DNA of 55,311 bases from an uncultured Anaerolineae bacterium (lineage in GTDB: Bacteria; Chloroflexota; Anaerolineae; J036; Brachytrichaceae): the NCBI GenBank assembly GCA_937927775.1, contig CALBEF010000084.1, forward strand, positions 1-55,311. Direction: 5' to 3'. Below the pieces are notes generated by a model. It saw only the letters and a program-made list of their open reading frames with translations. It was not told the origin of the DNA and searched no databases. The stretch's first letter is position 1. Each line of letters begins with the position of its first letter. This document shows positions 1 through 7,807 of the stretch, in pieces. A program made the position numbers and the translations under genes.

Positions 1-1
1 C

Positions 2-412
2 GTGTACTTCATCTACGGCATGCACTACTGCTTCAACATCGTGACCGAGCGGGCCGGCGCGCCGGCAGCGGTGCTCGTGCGCGCCCTGGAACCAATCGAG
101 GGGCTGGAGATCATGCGCCGCAATCGCGCGCGCCGCAACCGCGCCGGATCGTGTCCTGCGCCCGATGATCGGGATTTGTGTCGCGGGCCAGGACGCTTAT
201 GCCAGGCGCTGGGGATCGACCGCGCCTTCTCCGGCTACGACATGCTGCAAGCCGGCAGCCGGCTTTTCATCGAACGCGGCAGGCCGATTGCCGATGACAG
301 GGTGCGCGTGTCGCCCCGCATCGGAATTAATGGAGATGAGGCCGCCCGTGCCGCCGAGTGGCGCTGGCTCATCGCGGACAGCCCCTTTGTCTCACACGCC
401 ACGTTCAAATGA
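2..412 (+). CDS. 3-methyladenine DNA glycosylase (AAG/MPG family), 5' truncated by window edge
   Basis: This is the C-terminal part of an alkyladenine DNA glycosylase, which removes alkylated purines in base excision repair. The open frame runs in from the left edge, so the start codon is outside the window. The opening segment YFIYGMHYCFNIV matches the family's YxYxxYGMxxCxN block, which supplies the intercalating Tyr and a base-pocket Asn. VLVRALEPIEGLE and the LCRGPGRLCQALGI block follow in the expected order, and the end has the AAEWRW...DSPFVS signature. The catalytic Glu lies upstream in this family and cannot be checked. Its 3' end converges on recA with about 43 nt between, so it is not in the recA transcript. 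Confidence 0.9.
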   Translation: MYFIYGMHYCFNIVTERAGAPAAVLVRALEPIEGLEIMRRNRARRNRAGSCPAPDDRDLCRGPGRLCQALGIDRAFSGYDMLQAGSRLFIERGRPIADDRVRVSPRIGINGDEAARAAEWRWLIADSPFVSHATFK

Positions 413-455
413 CGAACCTTACCAACCTTACAAACCTTATCAACCCTCCGAGGCC

Positions 456-1526
456 TTAAGCTTCGATCTCAGGTTCTTCGCCCTCGTCTTCGCCGGCCTC
501 GGGCTTGGTGAGCGGCGCCACTTTGGCCGCTGCGCCGGCCGAGATACTGCTACGCACCGCCTGTTCGATACGATCCGCCATTTCAGGGTGCTCCTTAAGA
601 TAGGATTTGGCGTTTTCGCGGCCCTGGCCGATGCGCGTCCCCTCGTACAGAATGAACGTGCCGCGCTTCTCGACGATGTTCATGGCGATCGCCACGTCGA
701 GCATGTCGCCGAGCTTGCTGATGCCCTCGTTGTACATGATGTCAAACTCGGCCTCGCGGAACGGCGGGGCAACTTTGTTCTTGGTAACGCGCACGCGAGT
801 GCGACTGCCGGTCACCTCGCCCCCGCCCTTGATGGCCTGAATGCGGCGCACGTCAAGGCGCACCGAGGCATAGAACTTGAGCGCCATGCCGCCGGTGGTC
901 GTTTCGGGGTTGCCAAACATGATGCCGATCTTCTGGCGCAACTGGTTGGTGAAGATGACGGCCGTGTTCGTCTGCTTGATGACGCCCGAGAGCCGGCGGC
1001 ACGCCCGGCTCATCAGGCGCGCCTGAATGCCGGGCTGCTGGTCGGTGATCTCGCCCTCGATCTCGGCCTTGGGCACCAGCGCCGCCACCGAGTCGATGAC
1101 GACGACATCAACCGCGCTGGAGCGGATAAGCTGCTCGGCAATGTCGAACGCCTGCTCGCCGGTGTCGGGCTGCGACACGATCAACTCCTCGACGTTGACG
1201 CCGCAGCGGGCGGCATAGGAAGGATCGAGCGCGTGCTCCATGTCGATGAAGGCCGCCACGCCGCCGCGTTTCTGCGCCTCGGCCACCACATGCTGGCAAA
1301 TGGTGGTCTTGCCGGATGATTCGGGGCCGTAGATCTCGGTGATGCGGCCGCGCGGGATGCCGCCCACGCCGAGCGCGATGTCGAGCGCCAGGCTGCCGGT
1401 GGGGATGGTGTCCACCTGCATGTGCGTCGCCTCGCCCAGACGCATGACGGCGCCATCGCCGTGCGACTTGAGAATGGATGCCATGGCGATTTCGAGCGCC
1501 TTCTTCTTGCCGTCGGTTGAAGCCAT
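456..1526 (-). CDS. recA: Recombinase RecA
   Basis: RecA forms filaments on single-stranded DNA, catalyses strand exchange and triggers LexA self-cleavage. The 356-residue protein is full length. Walker A GPESSGKT is at residues 67-74, followed by the [10 protein letters not shown] block, [10 protein letters not shown] (Walker B) and TNQLRQKIG (loop L2 region). The C-terminus is acidic ([14 protein letters not shown]), as is usual. The ATG is preceded by GCGGAGGAAATCG, a good Shine-Dalgarno. A -10 box and a palindromic SOS operator lie at 1575-1624, so it has its own damage-inducible promoter although it follows the methyltransferase gene closely on the same strand. Confidence 0.99.
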   Translation of the reverse strand: MASTDGKKKALEIAMASILKSHGDGAVMRLGEATHMQVDTIPTGSLALDIALGVGGIPRGRITEIYGPESSGKTTICQHVVAEAQKRGGVAAFIDMEHALDPSYAARCGVNVEELIVSQPDTGEQAFDIAEQLIRSSAVDVVVIDSVAALVPKAEIEGEITDQQPGIQARLMSRACRRLSGVIKQTNTAVIFTNQLRQKIGIMFGNPETTTGGMALKFYASVRLDVRRIQAIKGGGEVTGSRTRVRVTKNKVAPPFREAEFDIMYNEGISKLGDMLDVAIAMNIVEKRGTFILYEGTRIGQGRENAKSYLKEHPEMADRIEQAVRSSISAGAAAKVAPLTKPEAGEDEGEEPEIEA

Positions 1527-1574
1527 CGATTTCCTCCGCAGGGTTGTGTTTCAGTTCGGGCCGGTCTGCATTTA

Positions 1575-1624
1575 CTAGAACAAAAGTTCTAGCCGCTATT
1601 ATACGCGCCCTTCGCAACAGTCAA
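1575..1624 (-). promoter_or_regulatory. recA promoter with LexA (SOS) operator
   Basis: On the minus strand TTGACT (1619-1624) and TATAAT (1598-1603) are separated by 15 nt, a short spacer. Directly downstream is a perfect inverted repeat CTAGAAC-AAAA-GTTCTAG (1575-1592), placed about at the expected +1. It contains GAAC-N4-GTTC, the core of the Bacillus-type LexA box CGAAC-N4-GTTCG. Binding there would block initiation. The -35 overlaps the stop codon of the upstream methyltransferase gene. A box of the same core occurs at ruvB (32852-32863). Confidence 0.85.
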
Positions 1625-3024
1625 GGACGCCACCGTAGCACGACAACTTCTTCTCTGAGTTGCTCGCGGGTTGCCGTGGCAAAGCGCGTCCGAAACAGAT
1701 CGATTCGCAGCAGTTCGTATCCCAGCGCCTGCGCGATATCTCCCAGCAGTTGGCCGGTGCGGATCATCACGCGCAGATACGACGCCTGATCGCCGACCAC
1801 ATACGCCAGTTTTGCGCCCGGCTTCAACACTGCCCGAAGATCAGCCAGATGCCGAGCCATCCCGCCAAAATAGAGCCGCGTCACCCGGCCATACAGCCGC
1901 TCAAAACCCGAATCCTTGCCGAGTTCAATGCGCCTGCGCTCGATCTCATCGGCGATACGATGCACTTCAGGATGTTCGGCCACCCACGTGTCATCATCAT
2001 CCCCTTTGTACACATTGCGCGTGTTCGAGCGCACCAGACGCTGCTTCAACGCGCGCAGTTCAGGCTTGTTGCGGATGAAACCCAGAATCACCGACTCCAG
2101 GCGCGTCGTTCGTGTGTAGTCCTTTTCGTTCGGATATGGCGGCGAGGTGATGACGCCGTCGATCGATCCACGCGCGATGACCTTGCGAATCGAACGCGAA
2201 TCGGCAAGATAGACCGTGGCAGCCGGCGCAGCATTGCCCGCCACGCAACGCAAATCGCCGGCCATTTTACGAATCTCGCGCAGCCACGCTGAAACAACCG
2301 GCGCATCTGCTTTCGGCTTTCCCACCCCTACCTCCGGCCCAAAGTGAAGGTTGCTGACGGAGAACACCAGCGCATTCGCCAATGCCAGCAGCATGTGACG
2401 ATAGCCACGCTCTGAGTCCCGCTCGCGAATCCTGTCCAGCAGCACGAGCGTCTTGTGCAGCGGGAGCGGGCTGATCGAGCCGGCCAGCAACAGCTTCTCC
2501 GCCTCCGGATCGAGCCGGCGCAGGCCGGCCGGGTGACCGCGCCAGACATCCCTGACCTCGTCTCGCAGCCCCTGCCGGTTAAGATCGTCCAGCGCGCGCG
2601 CCGCAATGTCGCCGGCTGCTGCTTCGAACGCATCCGCGTCAATTTCCCAGTCCGTTTTGACGGCGCTGGCAAACTGCGCGAAGGGATTCGCTTCCAGACC
2701 GATCGACGGAACGCCGCAGCGTTTGGCCTCCACCAGCGTCGTGCCTGTGCCGCAGAACGGATCGAGCACCGTTCGATCGGCGCTCAGATCAAAGTCGCGC
2801 AGGTAATGGCGCACCAGATGCGGCGGATAGGACAGCACGAATCGATACCAATCGTGAAAGGCCCGATCCTCTGGGGTGAGCTTGTTGGCTTTGCCGTTGC
2901 GCTCGCCGGCCGGCGCCGGCGCTTCAGCCACATCCACGCCATACAGCGATAACTGCGGCTCGCGCGCGCCATGCGCCGGCAGCGCAGTTGCTTCGTCGTC
3001 CTGTCGATCGCCGGTCTGGCTCAT
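1621..3024 (-). CDS. Orphan DNA methyltransferase (amino-methyltransferase type, TSPPY motif)
   Basis: This is a 467-residue class I SAM-dependent DNA methyltransferase that would methylate an exocyclic amino group of A or C. The SAM-binding motif I is DPFCGTGTT at residues 88-96, and the catalytic motif IV is TSPPY near residue 290, followed by PNEKDYTRTTRLES. TSPPY is commonest in N4-cytosine enzymes, but I would not fix the base from this alone. No restriction endonuclease or specificity subunit is adjacent, so it looks like a solitary methyltransferase. Its ATG is 3 nt after the purA stop codon, which suggests translational coupling. The recognition sequence cannot be read from the gene. 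Confidence 0.85.
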   Translation of the reverse strand: MSQTGDRQDDEATALPAHGAREPQLSLYGVDVAEAPAPAGERNGKANKLTPEDRAFHDWYRFVLSYPPHLVRHYLRDFDLSADRTVLDPFCGTGTTLVEAKRCGVPSIGLEANPFAQFASAVKTDWEIDADAFEAAAGDIAARALDDLNRQGLRDEVRDVWRGHPAGLRRLDPEAEKLLLAGSISPLPLHKTLVLLDRIRERDSERGYRHMLLALANALVFSVSNLHFGPEVGVGKPKADAPVVSAWLREIRKMAGDLRCVAGNAAPAATVYLADSRSIRKVIARGSIDGVITSPPYPNEKDYTRTTRLESVILGFIRNKPELRALKQRLVRSNTRNVYKGDDDDTWVAEHPEVHRIADEIERRRIELGKDSGFERLYGRVTRLYFGGMARHLADLRAVLKPGAKLAYVVGDQASYLRVMIRTGQLLGDIAQALGYELLRIDLFRTRFATATREQLREEVVVLRWRP

Positions 3025-3027
3025 GGC

Positions 3028-4314
3028 CTATCGCGCCACCATTTGCTCGCGCTCCGGCCCCACGCTGACAATCGACACGCGCGGGCCAACCAGCGCTTCA
3101 ATCCGCGCGATGTAGGCTTGCGCGTTGCGCGGCAGATCGGCGAACGCACGCGCGCCGCGCACGTCCTCCTGCCAGCCGGCCAGTTCTTCGTACACCGGCT
3201 CGCATTCGGCCAGCATGTCGCTATCCTGCGGCAGGTCATCAATCCTGACGCCCTTGTGTGTGTAAGCCACGGCGATGCGCAACGTGTCGAGGCCGCTGAG
3301 AATATCGAGCTTGGTCAGCGCAAGTTCGTCCATGCCGTTCATGCGCGCCACGTAGCGCAGCGCCACCGCGTCGAGCCAGCCCACCCGGCGCGGCCGGCCC
3401 GTCGTCGATCCATATTCGTCCCAGGGATTCGCGCCCGTGCCGCGCAGCCGAGCGGCCATCTCCCCGTGCAACTCGGTTACAAACGGCCCGCCGCCGACGC
3501 GCGTGCTGAACGCCTTGGCCACACCCACCACACGCTGAATCGCTTTTGGCGGGACGCCCAGGCCGGTGCAGACGCCGCCAACCGTCGCGCTCGATGAGGT
3601 CACGAACGGGTACGTGCCGTGGTCGATGTCGAGCAGCACGCCCTGCGCGCCTTCGGCCAGCACACGCTTGCCCTGCGCCAACGCCTGGTTGACGATCAAC
3701 ACCGTATTGGCCAGGAATGGGCCGATCTGGCGCGCGGCAGCCGCGTACTCTGCCGCCAGCGCGTCCGCGTCCAGCGCCGGCTTGCCATAGTCGCGCGTGA
3801 GCGTTTGATTGACGGCGACAATGTGTTGATGCACCTTGTCGGCGAACCGCTCCGGGTCGGACATTTGCCCTGCGCGCAGGCCGGTGCGCGACGCCTTGTC
3901 CATGTACGCAAAGCCGATGCCGCGCTGTGTCGTGCCGATCGTGCTGCCGCCGACGGTCTCGCGCGCCGCGTCCAGCGCAATGTGCCCCGGCAGGATGACG
4001 TGCGCGTTTTCACTGATGCGCAGCCGGTCAGGCGTCACCGGCGCGCCGGCCGCCTCGATCTCGGCCATCTCCTTCAGCAGGTTGCGCGGGTTCAGCACCA
4101 CGCCATTGCCGATAATGTTGAGACAGCCGGGCCGGAAAATGCCCGACGGCACCTGATGCAGCCGCACGACGCGCGCGCCGATGGTGATGGAGTGGCCGGC
4201 GTTGTCGCCGCCGTTGAAACGCGCCACAACGTCGGCGTCCGCCGCCAGCGCGTCGGTGATTCGACCTTTGCCTTCATCGCCCCACTGGGCGCCGAGTAGA
4301 ACTGTGATGGACAT
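3028..4314 (-). CDS. purA: Adenylosuccinate synthetase
   Basis: PurA makes adenylosuccinate from IMP, aspartate and GTP, the first committed step to AMP. The protein is 428 residues with GAQWGDEGKG at residues 8-17 (phosphate loop and catalytic Asp), FNGGDNAGHS (catalytic His), GTTQRGIGFAYMDKASRTGLR, and GSTTGRPRRVGWLDAVALRY. The start is set at the ATG 5 residues before the conserved GAQWGDEG; a longer open frame upstream is repeat-derived and unlike the family. No Shine-Dalgarno is visible: an AT-rich repeat (4315-4361) fills the whole space between the upstream stop and this ATG. Downstream the methyltransferase starts after 3 nt. Confidence 0.98.
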   Translation of the reverse strand: MSITVLLGAQWGDEGKGRITDALAADADVVARFNGGDNAGHSITIGARVVRLHQVPSGIFRPGCLNIIGNGVVLNPRNLLKEMAEIEAAGAPVTPDRLRISENAHVILPGHIALDAARETVGGSTIGTTQRGIGFAYMDKASRTGLRAGQMSDPERFADKVHQHIVAVNQTLTRDYGKPALDADALAAEYAAAARQIGPFLANTVLIVNQALAQGKRVLAEGAQGVLLDIDHGTYPFVTSSSATVGGVCTGLGVPPKAIQRVVGVAKAFSTRVGGGPFVTELHGEMAARLRGTGANPWDEYGSTTGRPRRVGWLDAVALRYVARMNGMDELALTKLDILSGLDTLRIAVAYTHKGVRIDDLPQDSDMLAECEPVYEELAGWQEDVRGARAFADLPRNAQAYIARIEALVGPRVSIVSVGPEREQMVAR

Positions 4315-4361
4315 GACGATTTTGGATTTTGGATTTGGGATTTGGGATTTGCGATTGACGG
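4315..4361. repeat. Polarised AT-rich micro-repeat filling the gap before purA
   Basis: On the plus strand this reads as GATTTTGGATTTTGG, then GGATTTGGGATTTGGG units, ending in GCGATTGACGG. It occupies exactly the space between the deacetylase-like stop codon (4362-4364) and the purA ATG (4312-4314). The GATTTTGG end touches the purA start. The same family occurs at 11576, 29864, 40549, 52318 and 52451. Confidence 0.85.
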
Positions 4362-5438
4362 TCACAGCAGCCCGTGCGCTGCCCTGACCTGGCGAATGAT
4401 CGGCTCTGCCGAAGCGGGCCGGCCCGTGAATGGGCCGAGCGGGTCGAGCGCGCCATCGGGACTTTCGCCGCGCAACACACGCAACGTGTTGAGCACGCCG
4501 TAGCTTAGCACATCGTGATCGTAGCCGCCCTCCAGCGCCGCCACCAGCCGGCCCGCACACACTTCTTCGCTCAGCCGGCACAAGGCGCCAACGATGTGGG
4601 CAAAGCCACGCAGCGAGACGCACATGCCGGCCAGTTCATCGACCCAGTGCGCGTCGAAGCCGGCTGACATCATCAGCAATTGCGGCCGGTATCGGCGCGC
4701 CAAAGGAACAACGATTTCATCCAGAACGCGCATATAGCCGTCATCGCCCACGCCGGGGGGAAGCGGCACGTTGACCGTGGTTCCCCGCCCCGCCCCGGCC
4801 CCGATCTCATCGACACGGCCCGACAACGGATACAACGGCAGTTGATGGATCGAGACGAACAACACACGCGGATCCTCGTAGAAGATCGACTGGGTGCCGT
4901 TGCCGTGATGCACATCCCAGTCCACAATCATCACCCGCTCAAGGGGCGTCGCGCGCGCGCCTGTCTCGTCAGCAGGCGCATCGCCCAGCGCGTATCTGGC
5001 GGCGCAGGCGATGTTGTTGAACAGGCAGAACCCTTCGCCATGATCGGCGAAAGCATGATGGCCGGGCGGCCGGACCAGCGCAAAGGCGCGATCCACATTG
5101 CCGGCCAGCACGGCGCGAACGGCCGCTATAGCCGCGCCTGCCGCCCAGGATGCAGCCTCGAACGATGCCGGGTTGATATACGTGTCCGGCCCAAGCATTG
5201 CGCCGCCGCGCGCTGCAAGCTGCTTCACCAGTTCAACATAGGCATCGACATGCGTGGCGCACAGTTGCGACGCTGTGGCTGCCACGAAGGGCAGGTTGGC
5301 CAGTCGTTCCAGCTCGCCCTGTTCGCGCAACAGCGCCATCACAGCCTCCAGCCGGGTGTGGCTCTCTGGATGCCGGGGCAGCGTGTGCGCCAGGAATACC
5401 GGGGCATACAGGTAGCCCGCGCGATATCTTTGGCTCAA
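4362..5438 (-). CDS. Histone deacetylase family hydrolase (AcuC/HDAC-like amidohydrolase)
   Basis: This is a zinc-dependent amide hydrolase of the arginase/deacetylase fold. Relatives deacetylate acetyl-lysine proteins, acetylpolyamines or small amides; the substrate here cannot be told from sequence. All key parts are present, numbered from the chosen start: PPGHHA with the catalytic His pair at 127-128, DWDVHHGNGT with zinc ligands Asp175 and His177, SAGFDAH with zinc ligand Asp262, and GGYD with Tyr306. The start is a TTG preceded by AAAGGAG 4 nt upstream. An in-frame TTG at 5453 would add five residues but would put that Shine-Dalgarno inside the gene. It is probably co-transcribed with the MFS gene upstream and purA downstream. 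Confidence 0.9.
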   Translation of the reverse strand: MSQRYRAGYLYAPVFLAHTLPRHPESHTRLEAVMALLREQGELERLANLPFVAATASQLCATHVDAYVELVKQLAARGGAMLGPDTYINPASFEAASWAAGAAIAAVRAVLAGNVDRAFALVRPPGHHAFADHGEGFCLFNNIACAARYALGDAPADETGARATPLERVMIVDWDVHHGNGTQSIFYEDPRVLFVSIHQLPLYPLSGRVDEIGAGAGRGTTVNVPLPPGVGDDGYMRVLDEIVVPLARRYRPQLLMMSAGFDAHWVDELAGMCVSLRGFAHIVGALCRLSEEVCAGRLVAALEGGYDHDVLSYGVLNTLRVLRGESPDGALDPLGPFTGRPASAEPIIRQVRAAHGLL

Positions 5439-5451
5439 GTGGCTCCTTTGC

Positions 5452-5473
5452 AAGCCGGAATTAATTCCGGCTT
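5452..5473. repeat. 22-nt perfect palindrome between MFS and deacetylase genes
   Basis: The core is GCCGGAATTAATTCCGGC, extended by AA/TT on each side to 22 nt. It begins at the MFS stop codon and ends just before the AAAGGAG ribosome site of the next gene on the same strand. There is no T-run on the minus strand, so it is not a standard terminator. It could be an mRNA processing or stabilising hairpin or a dyad for a DNA-binding protein. Confidence 0.7.
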
Positions 5474-6726
5474 TACTTGCCGCCCGACACCGACGGCACG
5501 CGCCTGCGCCAGGGGTCGCGCAACATCAACAGCACCAGCCCGCTGCCGAGCAACAGAATTGCCGCATTGGCCACAAACGGGCCGGCGCGGAACTGATCGT
5601 ACAAAACTCCCATGACCAGCGGGCCGATGACGCGCCCCGTTGACTGCGCCAGCGTATACAGGCCAAAGCCGATGCCCCGGCGCTTGCCGCCGGTCATATC
5701 GGCCACGAACGCCTGCTCGGCCGGCACCGCCGCCGAATAGCACAACGCCTCGATCATCGCAAACAGCGCCAGCGGCACAATGGTGGTGAGGAAAGGAATC
5801 ACTGCCGAGAACAAGCCGCTCATGGTCAGACCCACGGCGATGGGCAGCTTGCGACCGAACCGGTCAGCAATCAGCCCCATGCGCGACGGCATAAACCCCC
5901 ACACCAGCGAGGCCGGCAAATAGGCCAGCCCCAGCAGCACCAGATTCTGGGTGATGTGGTCCTGGATGAACTTCAGGATGAACGGCGCAATGCCGGCCGA
6001 CGACGCGCTGGTGAGCGCGACAATCGCCATCAGCACGTAGAGCTGCCGGTCTATCTTGTCGGCTTCATGGCTGACCGGCTCGCCGGTTTCCGGCGCGCGG
6101 GCATAGGTCTCGCCCAGGCCAAACACGGCAATGGCGAGGCCGGCCAGCGCGCCAAACGCAAAGATCATAAACAGGATGGACCATGCGTCGGGCGTGATGC
6201 GCAGATTGCCGGCCTGGTCGAAGCCGGTGAGGAAGAGCACCGGCACGGCCAGCGCGCCGCCGTACAGGCCCCCGCGATACTGCGACTGCTCCGTGCTGCC
6301 AAAGCTGCCCCCGCGCCCGCTGCGCAAGGTCAGGTCGGCTGTCATAGCGTAGGCTGATAGCAGCATGGTTCCTGTGCCAAACCCCTGGGCCGTGCTGGCC
6401 AGAAACAACATGCCGATGTCGCGCGCCATCCCGTAGAACACCATCGACACAGCCACAATGATGATGCCCACAATCAGAAAGCGCCTGCGGCCATATAGAT
6501 CCAGCGCGCGCCCGATGAGCGGCCGGGGCAGGGCCGTCGTCAGCGCGCCCACGGCAAACACGCCGCCCAGCTCAAGGCCGGACGCGCCAATCTCCGAGAG
6601 GTACACCGGCAGGCCAGCGGTGATGACGACGATCCCCAGCGATGACAATAGAATGGACAGTTGAAGCCTTCGCAGGGTATCCTGAGGCAACAGCGACCGC
6701 CACGTTGACTGGCCCGGCACTGGCAT
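5473..6726 (-). CDS. Major facilitator superfamily transporter
   Basis: This is a 417-residue polytopic inner-membrane protein with about a dozen hydrophobic segments. The loop PLIGRALDLYGRRRFL after the second segment matches MFS motif A, and RMGLIADRFGRKLPI is the equivalent loop in the second half, confirming the two-fold repeat. Family members are secondary transporters, often drug or metabolite exporters; the substrate is not predictable. On the minus strand TAGAAT (6736-6741) lies 9 nt before the ATG, so the mRNA probably has almost no leader. It is the first gene of a likely run with the deacetylase-like gene and purA. Confidence 0.9.
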   Translation of the reverse strand: MPVPGQSTWRSLLPQDTLRRLQLSILLSSLGIVVITAGLPVYLSEIGASGLELGGVFAVGALTTALPRPLIGRALDLYGRRRFLIVGIIIVAVSMVFYGMARDIGMLFLASTAQGFGTGTMLLSAYAMTADLTLRSGRGGSFGSTEQSQYRGGLYGGALAVPVLFLTGFDQAGNLRITPDAWSILFMIFAFGALAGLAIAVFGLGETYARAPETGEPVSHEADKIDRQLYVLMAIVALTSASSAGIAPFILKFIQDHITQNLVLLGLAYLPASLVWGFMPSRMGLIADRFGRKLPIAVGLTMSGLFSAVIPFLTTIVPLALFAMIEALCYSAAVPAEQAFVADMTGGKRRGIGFGLYTLAQSTGRVIGPLVMGVLYDQFRAGPFVANAAILLLGSGLVLLMLRDPWRRRVPSVSGGK

Positions 6727-6815
6727 AGCTTTCCGATTCTACATGAGGCGTCTGCTTCAGGAACAGGCGAACAGACGAAGACAAGATAGCGGGCTGCCTG
6801 AGCCGGGCAGACGCT

Positions 6816-6821
6816 TATAAT
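6816..6821 (+). promoter_or_regulatory. -10 box TATAAT, 6 nt before a GTG start (leaderless)
   Basis: A consensus TATAAT is followed by six bases and then the GTG of the lipoprotein gene at 6828. The expected transcription start coincides with the start codon. No clear -35 is visible. Confidence 0.75.
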
Positions 6822-6827
6822 CGCCGC

Positions 6828-7616
6828 GTGCGCCGCCGTTTGTCAATCGCGCTGATGGTGTGCTCGCTGGCAGGTTGCTTCGGGGCTGGCTGCGCTTCGC
6901 CCGAACCGCCGCCCAGGCCGGTAGTAGCGATTGTGTGGCCGCCAGACGGCGCGCAACTCGAAACAGGCCGGCCTATCGATGTGCATGTCTCGGCTGCCGC
7001 GACCCGGGGCGTGGCGCTGTTGGAATTGCGCGCCGGCGATCTGTCCAGCAACGCGCTCGCATCCGAAGCCAATCCCGCGCTTTCATCGACCTTCTCCGCG
7101 CTGCTGCCGTTCACGCCGACACAGGCCGGCCAGGTCGTGCTGCTCGCAATAGCGCGGGACGCATCCGGGGCAACCAGCGCCCCCGCCAGCGTCAGTGTGC
7201 GCATCGTCGAACGGGTGGCGCTGCTCACGGGCCAAAATCAGCCAGCCGGCGCGGGCAGCAACACCGCTGCGCCAAATGGCGCCTGTCAGCCCGACGCCGA
7301 CTTCGTGGCCGACATCACCATCCCCGACAACACGCCGATCGAGCGCAAGACACCTTTCGTGAAAACGTGGCGCGTGCGCAATTCCGGCTCGTGCGCGTGG
7401 GAAAATAACGTCGAACTGGTGTTTCTGCGCGGCGAACGCATGAGCGCCCCGGCGCGGGCGCCGGTCGCAGCCACCGCGCCGGGGGCCACCGTCGACATCA
7501 GCGTGGCTTTCGTGTCGCCAGACAAGCCGGGCGTCTATACCAGCACCTGGCAGCTTCGCAACCCGCAGGGTATCCTGTTCGGCAAGCCGATCTTCGCCGT
7601 GATTCAAGTACCGTAG
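6828..7616 (+). CDS. Lipoprotein with C-terminal NBR1-Ig-like domain
   Basis: This is a 262-residue surface lipoprotein. The N-terminus MRRRLSIALMVCSLAGC is a lipoprotein signal with lipobox LAGC, acylated at Cys17. Residues about 28-125 form an Ig/FN-like beta region (PVVAIVWPPDGAQL...VSVRIVE). After a Gly/Ala linker, residues about 155-260 match the NBR1-type Ig-like domain (ADITIPDNTPIE...KTWRVRNSGSCAWE...GVYTSTWQLRNPQG...GKPIFAVIQV). That domain is frequent in Chloroflexota cell-surface proteins and is thought to mediate protein contacts. The precise role is unknown. The GTG start follows a TATAAT by only 6 nt. Confidence 0.85.
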   Translation: MRRRLSIALMVCSLAGCFGAGCASPEPPPRPVVAIVWPPDGAQLETGRPIDVHVSAAATRGVALLELRAGDLSSNALASEANPALSSTFSALLPFTPTQAGQVVLLAIARDASGATSAPASVSVRIVERVALLTGQNQPAGAGSNTAAPNGACQPDADFVADITIPDNTPIERKTPFVKTWRVRNSGSCAWENNVELVFLRGERMSAPARAPVAATAPGATVDISVAFVSPDKPGVYTSTWQLRNPQGILFGKPIFAVIQVP

Positions 7617-7807
7617 ATTTGAGATTGCAGATTGCAGATTACAGATTACAGACTACAGATTCCACTTCTGATTTCTTTATTCTGGCTTCTGACTTCTAAC
7701 TTCTGGATTCTGTGTTCTGACTTCTGACTTCTGTATTCTGTATTCTGTATTCTGTATTCTGACTTCTGACTTCTGACTTCTGACTTCTGGATTCTGGATT
7801 CTGGACT
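7617..7807. repeat. Low-complexity repeat block (GATTGCA / CTGACTTCTGA / CTGTATT units)
   Basis: The whole 191-nt space between the lipoprotein stop and the moxR start is simple sequence: GATTGCAGATT and GATTACAGATT units first, then many TTCTGACTTCTGA, TTCTGTATTCTG and TTCTGGATTCTGG units of about 10-14 nt. It begins at the stop codon and ends at the next ATG. It has no spacer/repeat structure and is not CRISPR. Open frames in it on the minus strand (QKSEVRSQ-type peptides) are artefacts. I see no Shine-Dalgarno for moxR within it. Confidence 0.9.

Noticed and set aside
165-1319. Long plus-strand frame across recA
   Set aside because: It is antisense to recA, crosses the end of the glycosylase gene, and has no recognisable domain or coding signature. 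Long antisense frames are common at this GC content.
7617-7807. Possible CRISPR array
   Set aside because: The units are 7-14 nt, contiguous and without unique spacers. No cas gene is present in the window.
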